From: Siphonodentalium dalli
Lineage: Eukaryota; Mollusca; Scaphopoda; Gadilida; Siphonodentaliidae
Direction of reading: 5' to 3'
Assembly: GCA_032622095.1 (NCBI GenBank)
Contig: CP136063.1
Coordinates: 217,203,982 to 217,267,981 of the forward strand
Length of the DNA stretch: 64,000 bases
Shown here piece after piece: positions 1 through 11,136 of the stretch. The position numbers and the translations under genes are program-made. Below the pieces are notes generated by a model that had not been told where the DNA came from, made no database searches, and saw only the letters and a program-made list of their open reading frames with translations. Positions within the stretch are counted from its first letter, which is position 1, and every line of letters starts with the position of its first letter.

Positions 1-108
1 AACGACCCGCGTTGACATGCAAGAATAGTAAACACGACAAACCTGATTCAATGAATATTCACAATGAACGAGTCCGTGAATGAACCAGCGAATCAAAACA
101 AATGCAGT

Positions 109-669
109 TTATTTCTTTTTGGGCGCTGCCTTCTTCTTCGGAGTTTTCTTTGCCTTTGGTTTTGCAGGTTTTTTCGCTTTAGCTGCCTTGGGTTTTTTTG
201 CTTTCGCTGGACTTTTTGCTTTCTTTGCTGCCTTTGCCTTTTTGGGCTTCTTAGTCTTCTTTTCTCCTCCCTCACTAACTGCTGCTTTCTTAGCCTTCTT
301 CGGTGTCTTTGCCTTAGGCTTCTTGGGACTCGCTGGCTTCTTAACTGCCTTCTTAGGTTTTTTGGCTTCCCCGAGTTTGAAGGAACCAGCTGCGCCAGTG
401 CCCTTAGACTGTTTTAATGTGCCATTCTTGACGCCAGCCCTCAATGCGAGTTTCAGATGGGTTCCGACTATCTTCTGATCCGCTCCAACTTTGAAGGTAG
501 CAATGATGTACTTCAAGATCGCTTGCCTGGACGAACCGCCTCGTTCCTTCAAATTTGTCAGTGCTTCCTTGGTCATCTCGCTGTATTTCGGGTGATCTGA
601 TGGCTTTTTAGGCTTAGCAGCCTTCTTCTTCGGCGTAGCCTTGGCCTTTACTTCGGTACTAGCATCCAT
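109..669 (-). CDS. Linker histone H1, intronless
   Basis: Linker histone that binds the nucleosome dyad and linker DNA and compacts chromatin in the nucleus. The 186-residue product has a short basic N-terminal tail (about residues 1-23), a winged-helix globular domain (about 24-103, with HPKYSEM, LKERGGSSRQAILKYI and a GTGAAGSFKL end), and a C-terminal tail of about 83 residues made almost only of Lys, Ala and Pro, with SPKK and SPAK sites of the type phosphorylated by CDKs. Length is at the short end for animal H1. The start follows from the ATG directly before MDASTEVK and from a TATA-like box about 45-55 bases upstream. The coding region has no intron. The stop codon TAA sits inside an AATAAA on the minus strand (108-113), and no canonical histone 3' stem-loop is present in the 108 bases available downstream. 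This suggests a polyadenylated, replication-independent or orphan H1, but the window edge limits the view. No other histone gene is visible nearby. Confidence 0.96.
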   Translation of the reverse strand: MDASTEVKAKATPKKKAAKPKKPSDHPKYSEMTKEALTNLKERGGSSRQAILKYIIATFKVGADQKIVGTHLKLALRAGVKNGTLKQSKGTGAAGSFKLGEAKKPKKAVKKPASPKKPKAKTPKKAKKAAVSEGGEKKTKKPKKAKAAKKAKSPAKAKKPKAAKAKKPAKPKAKKTPKKKAAPKKK

Positions 670-712
670 TGTCTTTGAAAACTGATTAACAGGTTCAAAT
701 TCGTCAGCAAAA

Positions 713-736
713 TCTATTTTTAAATCCCGCCAATCG
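713..736 (-). promoter_or_regulatory. Putative H1 core promoter: TATA-like box and inverted CCAAT/E2F-like site
   Basis: Upstream of the H1 start the minus strand reads GATTGGCGGGA (725-735) followed by TTTAAAAATA (about 715-724). The first overlaps an inverted CCAAT box and resembles an E2F half site, and the second is TATA-like. Spacing of about 45-70 bases to the ATG suits a short-leader histone promoter. Read by eye only. Confidence 0.4.
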
Positions 737-2369
737 TCAACAAAACCGAACGATGTTTACAACAAAGCAGATATCGGCGAGGCACGGGCGCCGGAGAAAA
801 CACCTAATAGTGCGAGTCGCTGTACTGTCAGTTTGAACTGCTTGATTTCTTCATTGTGCTTCTTACCTCTTTTCGGAGACAAACTGCTTGTTTTTCCATA
901 ACCGCATAATATGGGACCTTGTGCAGTCATTTAGGGCATATATTGGCATATCTTTTGCCAGTAGTAGAAGAGTCTTATGATACGCGGTTATTTTTATTTC
1001 GATCGTTTTAGTGAGGACATCGGGTGCGCGAAATAGATAGGGTGTCACTTCGGAACTCAATTTCTCCCTTAATCCTTAATCTCATGCCTTAAAATTTTTT
1101 GTACATCAAGATTGATGTTCTGGCAATTGACAGGAGTAACAAAACCTATCACGGATATACTGATGTGCTTACACGAGATCGTTAAAGTTGAAACAACAAA
1201 CACAATTTTGCGAATCTCCGCCATTTTCTCCTATGGTTATCACTAATTTACAAAATCAAATCTAAACTTTTCTTATTTTATATGAGTGTGGGGTGTGATA
1301 CTGAAGTACAATTTCACCAGAACTCTAAAATTATCTCATATTATATATATCCGTAAATAATTTTGTTGCAAATCATTTGAATTAGGCACATTTGTAGCGC
1401 TAAGATTGTCGATGTTCATAGCTTCGTACCGGACATTTTCAAAGCAAAACTGATAGCGAGCGCAGATGAAATTCTCTTTCGAAAAGATATATGTTCTGTA
1501 TTTTCAGACATCTATTCGGCTTTCAAATTGAAATTTACGATATTTCATCGCAAGAAATACATGTAATGTTTTCCAGAAAGACTTTTTCCAGCTTACAATA
1601 TTCGGAATATTAATATTTCCTCTAAATAGCTCCACGTATACATGGATAGGAACTGTACGGTGTACACGTCCTTCAAGAATGTTGAAAATCGTTCAGGTCA
1701 TATTCTTTGACGCATGATTTTCTCAGAAGAAAATCGTGAACATTTTATCTCAGTTAATACAGGTTAATATACCTTAAAATTTAGAGTGGATCTCCATTAT
1801 GATTTAATTGTGACATACATATTACATGGAACTAACGGTTGTACTCGTGCGCAACGTGTATCATCTATATATTAGCGTTTCGTGCATGTTTATATCGTTC
1901 ATGAACATCGTTCATTACGATTTCTCAACTATGAGAGGAGGACATCAGTGCAGTTGTAAGAAATATAGATTTCATATCAGTTTCCATTTCTTCTTCAGAA
2001 TGTTTTCGATCTTCGCATTTATATCACAGTTATGTCATATTTATGCATGGTAATAATTGCAATTTGAAAGTCATTAACATTCGTTATGGATATACTGATA
2101 TTTTTTTCATTTCTTAGGTTCAACCTTCTGAAATGATTCAAAGTAATAACGCAATCTTCTTATATATAATGTATGTGTTCGGTACCTATGTAATCAAATT
2201 ATAAAGGATCAAAGTAATTACGTTAACCCTTGATGTATGATATAACTCGAGTTTTCTCGAAGGTCTTAAATGCTCGGGATCATGCCAGACTATTGCCAGA
2301 CTGGACGAGTTTATAAGTTGGTTATATTCCGTACGTGTATACGTGTTGATACCATGTTGAACACCGATA
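737..2369. other. Gene-free AT-rich stretch
   Basis: No protein-like reading frame, tRNA-like fold or tandem array was seen. The first part is the presumed H1 upstream region. The short open frames here look like chance frames in AT-rich DNA. Confidence 0.5.
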
Positions 2370-2373
2370 TTAA

Positions 2374-2728
2374 AGGGGGGTTGTACACTAAATTCGGCCA
2401 TTTATGGTACCATCTCATATTGTACTTAACAGAATATAATTATGCAACAAATTAATGAAGTTGAGCCATGGATGAGTGCAAAATACACTCATTTACTTTA
2501 TTTCACGATGTAAAACAACATGGTAATTATAATTAACATTAATTTATGGCTCGAGTCATTAACTCAGTTTCATTAGAATTGCCATGTTGTTTACATCGTT
2601 CGTAGAGCACATGCATGAGAATATTTTGCACTCATACATGGCTCAAATTCATTCATTTGTTGCATATATTCTTTGAGTATAATAGGAGATGGTCCCATAA
2701 ATGACCGGATTTAGTGCACAATCCCCCT
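2374..2728. mobile_element. TTAA-flanked MITE, family F (355 bp)
   Basis: Near-palindromic element flanked by TTAA at 2370-2373 and 2729-2732. The ends read AGGGGGGTTGTACACTAAAT and, inverted, AGGGGGATTGTGCACTAAAT. The arms continue inward for most of the length around a centre near 2555. It encodes nothing. TTAA target duplications are typical of piggyBac and Kolobok transposons, and the AGGG start favours the latter slightly (inference). A half copy lies at 44584-44746. Confidence 0.8.
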
Positions 2729-2732
2729 TTAA

Positions 2733-3627
2733 CCTCTTCAATATAACATTTTATTATAGACCGTGTCCAACAGTTAACCCCCTCCTGATGTGTTGTACCA
2801 GGTATAACAAAATTCCCAGGTGTCTTGATAGAAATTCTACACAATTAACTGAAGTATACACACATTATACATTAAAAATGGTTGTGAACCTCCACATCAC
2901 ATAAAATAAGTATGGCCACGATGAACTTTACACTTTAAGTTCACTCTTCAGACATATAACTATTTTTTTTTAAAGGAAAAATCACCATCAAGTTACATAG
3001 TTTCTGAAAAGATGAAACTGTGTTGAGTGTTTATGTCTGCCAGATTATTGAAAACGTGGTTGAAAAATATTTATGTAATTTTATGTTGTGTTGGTCCTTC
3101 ACACGATAAAAAAAAATAGTTCGGCAAATTGGCTGCCAAAAAAACTAAAATATGCAATGAAAAATGTTTGACTTAATTTCTCGTAGACAGCCATGATATC
3201 AGATTTCACACCTTAGTTATGTTCATAATATAGATAATGCAGTGTGTGATTTTTGAAAATATTTCCTGAAAAACTCTCTATCTACTACCTTAAAAATCTG
3301 GGGTTTCTTTTAAACCCACTTATTTACATAATTTGAACATATCTCTCATATTGTGAGGGTGAACAGGTGTTGTTATAGTACTACAACATACATTGGTTAC
3401 AGAGGATAATTATTTTCCCCTTCAAATTGATAGTTTGAAATTGAGATTTTTTTTTTAATTCACGAATGGGTCGCCTCCTTAAATGCAATTAGTGGTTTGA
3501 TGCTTCAAATTATACTTTATAATCCTCATGTCGATCGCATTACGGTCAGGAAATATAAAAGCATATTGGGAGACAATCTTTTCATGAAACACTTTTGTCC
3601 AGACTTTTTGTGGTCCATAAAGTCTTA
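2733..3627. other. Gene-free stretch
   Basis: AT-rich DNA with poly-T and poly-A runs. No coding frame or structured repeat was recognised. Confidence 0.45.
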
Positions 3628-3631
3628 TTAA

Positions 3632-4148
3632 AGATACGGGTGGCGTTGGCGGTGGGTATGCTGTTAAAATATTCACCTCCGTCAATAACCGCCATAAACA
3701 GAAATAATAGTAAAATAGAGACATACATTGTTCTTATACCAATCAGAAATATGGCATAAACAGTATGTTATTGTCAAATGTTTTTCCTTTGTTATGTAAA
3801 CAAAAGCAAAAAACGTTACAAAACCTGGCTTTTGTTTAGATCCGGATATGGTAAACATAAAGAGCGTTATTTGTTACTGTTTTCCTGATATGGAAATAAT
3901 AAAGAGCGTTTATATAATTTTTGTGTGATTAACCAATAGAATTGCGCTGTGTTGTGTAAACAGAAGCAAAACTTCTGTAACACGAGCAGGCTGTTTACGC
4001 ACACCATCGTACGTATTGACGACAATATACTATTTACGCGCTGATTATGTTTGCCATATGAACAAAACTATATATTTTTTAATATTCCTTCTGTTGATGG
4101 CGATTTGAACAAATATGAATATTTCTGCAACGAACGCCGCCCGTGCCT
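3632..4148 (+). mobile_element. TTAA-flanked MITE, family G, copy 1 (517 bp)
   Basis: Flanked by TTAA at 3628-3631 and 4149-4152. The ends are AGATACGGGTGGCG and, inverted, AGGCACGGGCGGCG. The interior repeats the phrase AATAAAGAGCGTTT and has no coding frame. Three further full copies lie in this window, one of them inverted, and all are 470-520 bp. Confidence 0.85.
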
Positions 4149-4289
4149 TTAACAGTAACCACTATTGTTCGTTAGCTAAACAACACACGTTTTATTTTAA
4201 AAATATAATAAATATTAATCGATAGAAGCATTTCCGGCCAAGGGTCTTCGATTCATATCTAATATTAGATATCCAAGTAACTATATAAC

Positions 4290-4680
4290 ACATGTTTACA
4301 AAGAGATCCTCTTTGATCTATCCGTAAAATTAAAGATAGAGTGGTCGACATCAATCCGGAATCAGGCAAGGATATGAAAGAACACGAGGCAAGCACAAAC
4401 TCTACCAAAGCACCACCGGGATCGACGTATACTACCAGTCGTTTCCCAGGTACCACCAGCCAGTGAAACAAAATGTCTCAGGAAACGTGTACACCAGAAA
4501 TGGACACGAAATAGTTTCAGAGTGGAGTTGGACCAGCTGCCGGCCAGCCATCCAGCATTCACCACTGATAAGAAATACAACAAGTTACTTCGGAGATGTT
4601 TTTAACTGTAAATAAGATATTTCAACCAGATTTACCTTATACGGAGGAGGAAGGAGGGGAAGAAGATGAATAAGAAGGAA
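4290..4680 (+). pseudogene. Possible degraded coding remnant, unidentified
   Basis: Three consecutive protein-like stretches lie in different forward frames: one with VVDINPESGKDMKEHE, one with GNVYTRNGHEIVSEWSW, and a last one ending PYTEEEGGEEDE followed by TAA. The frame changes and stops between them fit a decayed exon or retrocopy. I do not recognise the family, and chance openness in a base-biased stretch is possible. Confidence 0.2.
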
Positions 4681-4756
4681 TGACTGTCTTAACGTCGAAA
4701 CTTCTTATTGAAGTGATAAGAGTATTCGCAATAGCAAGAAATATTCTTCTTTACAA

Positions 4757-4990
4757 CATGAAACAATAAAGAGCGTTCATTGTTAAATGTGTCTTGATGT
4801 GGAAATAATAAAGAGCGTTTATGTGGATATTATAACGTTAGTAATGGGTTTCCGTCATTTCTGTACAATTGTATGTCGTCTTTTCTACATAATCCGTGCA
4901 TAAATAGTCCACGTATTTGTGGTAACAAAACTTCGCGTGTTGAAATCAGTGTTATGTAAACAAAACTGTTACCGTGATATGTTAAAAACA
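4757..4990 (+). mobile_element. Diverged family G fragment
   Basis: Carries the AATAAAGAGCGTTTAT phrases and a diverged version of the family G interior, but lacks both termini. Most of the surrounding interval (4153-5191) is otherwise unassigned. Confidence 0.4.
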
Positions 4991-5195
4991 TCACACATCG
5001 CGTAATATATTCAAATATTTTAGTCTAAGTATTATTTTCAGAATATTTTTCAATACATTGACCTTTTCCAATATTTACCGTCAAGTTTTGAACTTTCGTA
5101 TCTCATTGGACTAATGGGACATTGATGTGTAATGTAATTGTAACAGTAAGAACGGTTTCGTTATTATGCAAAATCTCTAATAAGAGAGTTATTAA

Positions 5196-5715
5196 AGATA
5201 AGGGTCGTTGGCGGTGGGTATGCTGCTAAAATATTCACTTCCGTCAAAACCGCCATAAACAGAAATAATAGTAAAATATAGACAGACTTTGTTCTTATAC
5301 CAATCAGAAATATGGCATAAACAGTATGTTATTGTCAAACGTTTTTCCTTTGTTGTGTAAACAAAAGCAAAAAAACGTTACAGAACCTGGCTTTTGCTTA
5401 GATCCGGATATGGTAAACATAAAGAGCGTTATTTGTTACTGTTTTCCTGATATGGAAATAATAAAGAGCGTTATATCATTTGTGTGTGATTAACCAATAG
5501 AATTGCGCTGTGTTATGTAAACAGAAGCAAAACTTCTGTAACACGAGCAGGCTCTTGTTACGTACACCATCGTACGTCTTGACGACAATATGCTATATAC
5601 GCGCTGATTATGTTTGACATAATTATGAACAAAACTATATATATTTTAATATTCCTTCTGTTGATGGCGATTTGAACAAATATGAATAATTCTGCAACGA
5701 ACGCCGCTCGTGCCT
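5196..5715 (+). mobile_element. TTAA-flanked MITE, family G, copy 2 (520 bp)
   Basis: Flanked by TTAA at 5192-5195 and 5716-5719. The interior is near-identical to copy 1. The right TTAA is at the same time the left flank of the next element (family C), so the two abut with a single shared target site. Confidence 0.85.
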
Positions 5716-5719
5716 TTAA

Positions 5720-5969
5720 CCCTTTCAGTGCCAGGTACGATTTTTGTATCAACCCATATGCCCTGTGCCAATGCATTCTCTTATATATGCGAGTCGACCA
5801 TAGGTCGCCTCGCATATATAAGAGAATGCATTGGCCTAACAATGTTCCATCATTTGTTATTATTTTTTACAATTTTTTACAATTTTAATAATTTTTTCTT
5901 ATATTCTTTAACAGACTTATTTTGTAGGTTTAATGCCAGGGAATCTTACGTTTTTCATGGGCATCAAAA
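5720..5969 (+). mobile_element. MITE family C, copy 1, right end lost
   Basis: Starts CCCTTTCAGTGCCAGG directly after TTAA (5716-5719). It contains a near-perfect hairpin (about 5765-5834) with arms CCAATGCATTCTCTTATATA around a GTCGACCATAGGTCGCC loop. Compared with the complete copy at 7377-7634 it ends early, after GGGCATCAAAA, and lacks the terminal AGGG-TTAA. Confidence 0.75.
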
Positions 5970-6495
5970 TTATTACTATGAATACTTGGTGATAGTTTTG
6001 AGTTATAAACTGCCCATTTGTTTTTAAATTATCATGCTTCACACAACATTTGGAAATTTTACACAACATATAGGTTGAAATAGTTTTCACTTTTTGCTCA
6101 ATAATTAGTGGAGCTCTTATTGGGAACCCCCCCCCCCACATCGGAGCACCTCTAGCGACGTACCGGTAGCTTTGAAATTACGTAGACCTAATTTGGAGGG
6201 CCAATAATCAAGTCAATTGCACGACGAGTGTTTTATCGACTATAAGGGAACTTATCGCAAAAATTCACGTGCCCTTAATTTTTCATTGTTGTGTATGTTT
6301 GTGTTGGTATTTATTGACAAACCGCTATTTTAGTCTGATGTTGGCTCATTTGAAACTTGAAGAGGCCTGTATGTAAATAACTAAAACCACCATAATCTTG
6401 GACGAACATTACATGCTTGTATAGGCCAATATTCAAAAATGTCAAAGTCAACACTTTTCCAGCTGTTTTCAATTTTGAAAACAAACGCTCTTGTT
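5970..6495. other. Gene-free stretch with C run
   Basis: Contains an uninterrupted run of about 11 C at 6127-6137. No coding frame or known repeat was recognised. Confidence 0.45.
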
Positions 6496-6499
6496 TCAA

Positions 6500-7019
6500 A
6501 GGCACGGGCGGCGTTCCTTGCAGAAATATTCATATTTGTTCAAATCGCCATCAACAGACGGAATATTAAAATATATATAGTTTTGTTCATATGCCAAGCA
6601 TAATCAGCGCGTAAATAGTATATTGTCGTCAGGGCGTACGATGGTGTACATAAACAAGAGCCTGCTCGTGATACAGAAGATGTGCTTCTGTTTACACAAC
6701 ACAGCACAATTATATTGGTTAATCACACACAAATGATATAAACGCTCCTTAATATTTCCACATCAGGAAAACAGTAACCAATAACGCTCTTTATGTTTAC
6801 TATATCCGAATCTGTACAAAAGCCCGATAACGTAACGTTTTTTGCTTTTGTTTACATAACAAAAGAAAACAAATTGACAATAACATACTGTTTATGCCAT
6901 ATTTCTGATTGGTATAAGAACAAAGTCTGTCTATATTTTACTATTCTCTCTGTGTATGGCGGTTTTTGGCGGAGGTGAATATTTTAACAGCATACCCACC
7001 ACCAACGCCGCCCGTATCT
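6500..7019 (-). mobile_element. MITE family G, copy 3, inverted (520 bp)
   Basis: Full-length copy in reverse orientation. The right flank is TTAA (7020-7023) and the left flank has mutated to TCAA (6496-6499). Its ends, AGGCACGGGCGGCG and inverted AGATACGGGCGGCG, match the other copies. Confidence 0.85.
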
Positions 7020-7376
7020 TTAACATATCAGAAATATAGGCTAACAAGGAACATGCTTTATTCTTCTGGGCTGGAGAATATTTTTGGACATTGTTCCCAA
7101 AAAGGAACTCAAGTGTGGCGTTAATAAAGAGCGTGTGGTGTTACCATTTTCTGGAAACAAAAAAAAACATCAAAGGGTGTCGAGAATTAGGCATATACAT
7201 GTGTAGTAATTTCTTTCAGGGAACATACGATTCTATCTTTTTAAAAAGACAGAATGGAAATATGGCGAAACAAACATTCAAAGTATTCATTTATCTTCCA
7301 CTTATGATTATGCGCATCGTATATATGCATAGTACATGTATTTTATTTTTAATTAATAACTTGTATCATGTATTAA

Positions 7377-7634
7377 CCCTTTCAGTGCCAGGTCCGATTT
7401 GTGTATCAACCCATACACCCTGTGTCAATGCATTCTCTTATATATGCGAGTCGACCATAGGTCGCCTCGCATATATAAGAGAATGCATTGGCATAAAAAA
7501 AATTCATCATTTGTTATTATGTTTTACAATTTTTAACAATTTTAATAATTTTTTCTTATATTGTTTAACAGACTTATTTTGTAGGTTTAGTGCCAGGGAA
7601 TCTTATATACGTTTTTCATGGGCATCAAAAAGGG
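7377..7634 (+). mobile_element. TTAA-flanked MITE family C, complete copy (258 bp)
   Basis: Flanked by TTAA at 7373-7376 and 7635-7638. The termini are only short inverted repeats (CCCTTT and AAAGGG-like). The interior has the shared hairpin with CCAATGCATTC-type arms (about 7425-7492) followed by a T-rich tail. The long open frame that crosses this element is a by-product of the symmetric sequence. Confidence 0.85.
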
Positions 7635-7749
7635 TTAATTGTTATTTTCAACGGCCTCTATTGGTGTATTGCAATAAATCATATGATATATCTTATCACT
7701 CTCTATACAAAATACCGATAGTGATTGATAATAAGTTCAACAAATAGGT

Positions 7750-8267
7750 CGTCTTCTAAACTTATTATTTGTAACATGTGACCTCTGTGAAGACGCTATT
7801 GGTGATGAATTCCACTTCGTGATTGAATGTAAGAAACTTAATGATCTTAGAACTAAATATATACCGGAATATTATTGGAACCCACCGATAAGAGTTTTAC
7901 AAGCTTATTACTGTCCAAAATATACCTATTTTAACACGACTATGTGTGTTTATAAAGCTTGGATTCAAAAAATTGGAAACCTGATTAGTAAACTTATAGA
8001 AAACTTATTTTAATCATGACTATGTAATAATGCTTAAACTTTGTTCGCTCTATGACTGAGGAACATCAGGACAATTTGTAAATACGTGTAAATACTTCTT
8101 TGTATTAATGCATATCTTCACACTATCGGGGCTTACCGAAGGTTGTGTGTGCATATTTTGTCTATTTGTGTACACACATTTGTGTAGTATGTTGTCATTT
8201 TGCATTTATGTTGTTTATCATGTTCCATATTAATCTATGGCTGATTTGTTAATAAATGCTGTTATCT
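7750..8267 (+). mobile_element. LINE retrotransposon 3' end (truncated)
   Basis: The forward frame from about 7750 to 8013 reads ...VTCDLCEDAIGDEFHFVIEC, then KKLNDLRTKYIPEYYW, ending KLIENLF and a stop. The C-x2-C-x9-H-x4-C spacing with the phrase IGDEFHF is the zinc-knuckle found at the C-terminus of many LINE ORF2 reverse transcriptases. About 250 bp of 3' untranslated sequence follow, ending in AATAAATGCTG. The reverse-transcriptase core is absent, so this is a dead 5'-truncated copy. Sequences resembling the two halves of a family E hairpin (7724-7746 and 8268-8320) lie on either side, suggesting that it landed inside such an element. Confidence 0.75.
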
Positions 8268-8320
8268 GAACAATTCCCTCCAATTAATATGACTCATTCT
8301 GCACTTGTACTTACATGTGT
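8268..8320 (+). mobile_element. Family E MITE fragment next to the LINE
   Basis: GTTATCTGAACAATTCCC followed by TTCTGCACTTGTA matches the right half of the family E element seen intact at 56487-56730. The matching left piece, GATAATAAGTTCAACAAA, lies before the LINE at 7724-7746. Confidence 0.45.
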
Positions 8321-8675
8321 ATAATATACATTAAAGAAGTGTTGAGAGCAGCGTATTCTCTCACCTGGTTACTAGCCCCGGCTAGATTACCAAAGTGGCA
8401 AACAGTCGGTATAAGATAGGTTGAAAATAAACGAAATATTTGTATACCGACTTCATATGCTCTGAAAAATACTTGCCATGGTCGCAACCATTTTCCAGCT
8501 GTTTTGATGTTTTCACAGAGACGTGAAACAAACGCTCTTTGTTTCTACCATATCAGGAATGGACCAACACGGAACGCCCTTTTCTGTTCCATGCCTGCAA
8601 ATGGCTGTTTTTGTTTGGGACCCAAACATCGTGTTCAAAGTTTTATTTTTCTTTACTTCTATATGCGTCTTCTTT

Positions 8676-8693
8676 GGGGGGGGGGGGGGGGGG
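8676..8693 (+). repeat. Poly-G tract (about 18 G)
   Basis: Uninterrupted run of G, able to form a G-quadruplex. Length may vary between individuals or be a sequencing uncertainty. Confidence 0.85.
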
Positions 8694-8814
8694 ACACGAT
8701 GCTCGTATAGAAAGGTAGTTCAGGTATGTATGGACCTATTTCGATACCGGGAAGAATTCAAAAGCTAATATTATTAGGGGAATGTTAGAGCGCAAGTCGC
8801 CATGTGGCGTAAAT

Positions 8815-8903
8815 GTTCAAATAATATAGTTAAAATGTTGACCTTATTATCTGAACATTGCCTACGGGAACTACTTATCAATGAGTATTTAGAAAAGAAA
8901 GGG
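8815..8903 (+). mobile_element. Family E MITE, right-end fragment
   Basis: TTATTATCTGAACATTGCC, then GGGAACTACTTATCAATGAG and a terminal AAAGGG followed by TTGA match the right end of family E. The left half is missing or too diverged to see. Confidence 0.45.
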
Positions 8904-9116
8904 TTGACCCCTGAAAATGATAAAAAAAAAAAAACTTCTGGACCAATACCATACACGTTACAGTGTTCATAAATATTGGTTGGGAGTTTTAGATTCTCAC
9001 CAGATATAAGTTGAAATTGATCTAATTGCTTGATATTCCAACCAGTGGTTTAATACGAATTGTTTGTTTTATTTAGACGGACCAGGGGGTTTGGGCACAA
9101 GTATTTGACACAATGG

Positions 9117-9184
9117 ACCCCACCACCGAAAGACATATATATATATATAAGACTTATATATGTGTGTCTTTTGGGTGGTGGGGT
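9117..9184. repeat. Short inverted repeat
   Basis: CCCCACCACCGAAAGACATA pairs with the inverted TATGTGTGTCTTTTGGGTGG and GGGG around an AT-rich centre. Probably a small MITE remnant. Confidence 0.6.
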
Positions 9185-9809
9185 ATATTGTTCCAAATAC
9201 ATGTGTGTTTGTTTGGGGGTTGGTCAAAAACCTTTAAGAGTTGGACCTGTTATGCATGGAACACCATTTTAAAACACACATAGTTTAAAATTGATTTCAC
9301 TGCTTGACATTTTTAGACCAACAGTATCATATTGTTCTAATTTTGGTCGCTGGAAATTTCAAGGTGTACACACCCGAACGGAGACTCTGTAACCACGTCC
9401 CTATTCTCTTACCATGCAAAAGTAAACAAGAAAATAATCGCTGACAACGTTTCTCGTAGCACACTTGGCACCACGACTCAACAAGAATAATACGTATTTT
9501 CATGTTTAACGAAAACGATAAATGCTCTTCTCCGTATGTGTCCTTTTGAATTAAAGCTATCGTTTTGATGAGTTGATGTTAGGTCATCAAAACATTCCAT
9601 GAATCATTGAATGTGCTCACATATGTTACCTAATTATATTCCTCTTATTGAAAACGAATAGTAGATTTCTGTCAAATAGAAAAATCATAACATATTCTCC
9701 TATCTTGAAATAATAATAATGCTGCATTCAGGCGTAGAAATTCCAAGATTGGGAGTGACATTATGTACATTCGAATCTAAATGGGAAAAGCAGTTTGCAT
9801 ATGCACCAG

Positions 9810-9905
9810 ACTCGTATTTAAATTCGCGCAGTACTATTTTTCGCGCACCGGTCGGTGCGCGAATTTAAAACTGAGCGCAAAATAGTACGACTCTCAATTT
9901 AAAAT
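9810..9905. repeat. CpG-bearing inverted repeat, copy 1
   Basis: Contains TTTAAATTCGCGCA, the central palindrome GCGCACCGGTCGGTGCGC-like, and an inverted GCGCGAATTTAAA, with AGTACTATTTT and its inverse further out. A second, differently arranged copy lies at 10430-10525. CG-rich arms stand out in AT-rich DNA. Confidence 0.55.
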
Positions 9906-10429
9906 ATACGACAGGGAAAGCAAGAGGGTTATGTTGATGAGTTATACACATTACGAAAAGTTGGACACTGAATAGACAATATACATGTAGGCCAATATGT
10001 TTACAGTCGGTCAACAAATATAAAAAAAATCAAAACCATTACTCAATGCCAAGTATAACGTCGACGATGGTTGAAATTCTCGTAACAAATGCACATATTC
10101 TAGATTGTATGTGCATGAAAGCATACCCCATTCACCACCCCCAACCAAGTGTTGATTTTTCTAAAGTCATGCAGTTGCCTTCGTGGTTGTGGTTTTCTAT
10201 TTTCCAGTTCATTGCATTGGTTTCCAGACTAACAGTCCAGTCCGTAACTATTTCAATATCAGAGTCATTATTTGGAGCATATAGACATCCATCATCGCAA
10301 CACAATGATGATGCAGTTATATTTTATACGATGTAAAACCATTATGAACGTGTTTAATATACATATGTATCTTTTGAAACGACTGAGAACTGAAACTGTC
10401 ATCAGATCCAAGACTTTTACGAAAAAAAC

Positions 10430-10525
10430 AGTTGTCAGTTTTGAATTCGCGCAAATAAGAGCGCGGATTTAAAGTGCGCGAATTCAAAACTGAGCGAAAA
10501 ATAGTATTGCGCGAATTTAAATATG
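10430..10525. repeat. CpG-bearing inverted repeat, copy 2
   Basis: TTTTGAATTCGCGCA, then a GCGCGAATTCAAAACTGAGC segment, then an AATAGTATTGCGCGAATTTA segment. It shares the GAATTT(C)GCGC words and ACTGAGCG with the copy at 9810-9905. Confidence 0.5.
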
Positions 10526-10670
10526 TGTAAGATATCTATTAATTTCGAGTTGTAGAGACCAGTTAACGGGTGTTTCTGTGTCAACTGGGAAATAATTCTT
10601 ATCTGCTCATTTCTATGAATTGGGACAGAACAATGTGGCCGTGTTTTAACATTACAAAATATTTCATTAA

Positions 10671-11058
10671 AGGTACTCAATCCGATCAGACGCTCCTAAA
10701 TTACTATTTATTTGGCTTCGGGCGTAAACAAATATTTGATTCGAGTCGAGGAACCCACCCATCAAAGCTCAGAGTGATCAGATATCTATTTTTGAAGTTT
10801 GTTATTTCTTGAGATGTGTAATAATATGTGGCCCAGAAACACGTGGTCAAACGGAGGGTCTCGGACAAAATTGCGGGTGAAGATGGATAACTCTAAAATC
10901 AAGTGGTAATACGGTCAAATTTCAAATTTCAAATTTCGTGTTGAACAAAATGTTGATAAATAACACATTTTGGGAAATTTGATACCATAGTTGACACTGG
11001 TTAGCATTATTTTGTTGCAATACATCGATTCTGATAACTAAAGCGTATTTTGAAGAAA

Positions 11059-11091
<33 letters not shown>

Positions 11092-11132
11092 ATCTTGATG
11101 GTATGGGAACCGTCTGATCGGATTGAGTACCT
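10671..11132 (+). mobile_element. TTAA-flanked MITE, family I (462 bp)
   Basis: Flanked by TTAA at 10667-10670 and 11133-11136, with a perfect 22-bp terminal inverted repeat starting AGGTACTCAATCCGATCAGA. The interior is not palindromic and includes a (GTT)n microsatellite at about 11061-11091 near the right end. Diverged copies of its left 340 bp, in opposite orientations, flank the satellite region at 18745-22625. Confidence 0.88.
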
Positions 11133-11136
11133 TTAA

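Noticed and set aside
1-108. Histone 3' stem-loop for H1
   Set aside because: No match to the conserved GGC...CTTTTCAG...GCC stem-loop was found on the minus strand in the available bases. It could still lie left of the window.
64-478. Long open frames on the plus strand (Phe/Leu/Cys-rich) at the left edge
   Set aside because: They are the antisense of the Lys/Ala/Pro-rich H1 tail. AAG and GCC codons read backwards give Leu, Phe and Gly, so openness is automatic.
7091-7747. 218-codon open frame as a gene
   Set aside because: It runs across a family C MITE with its hairpin and reads low-complexity hydrophobic sequence. The same element elsewhere is not open. Only the LINE part to its right has a recognisable motif.
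8676-8693. Functional G-quadruplex promoter
   Set aside because: Several G or C runs (6127, 15645, 35211, 52597) occur in gene-free DNA with no promoter context. They are more likely simple homopolymer expansions.
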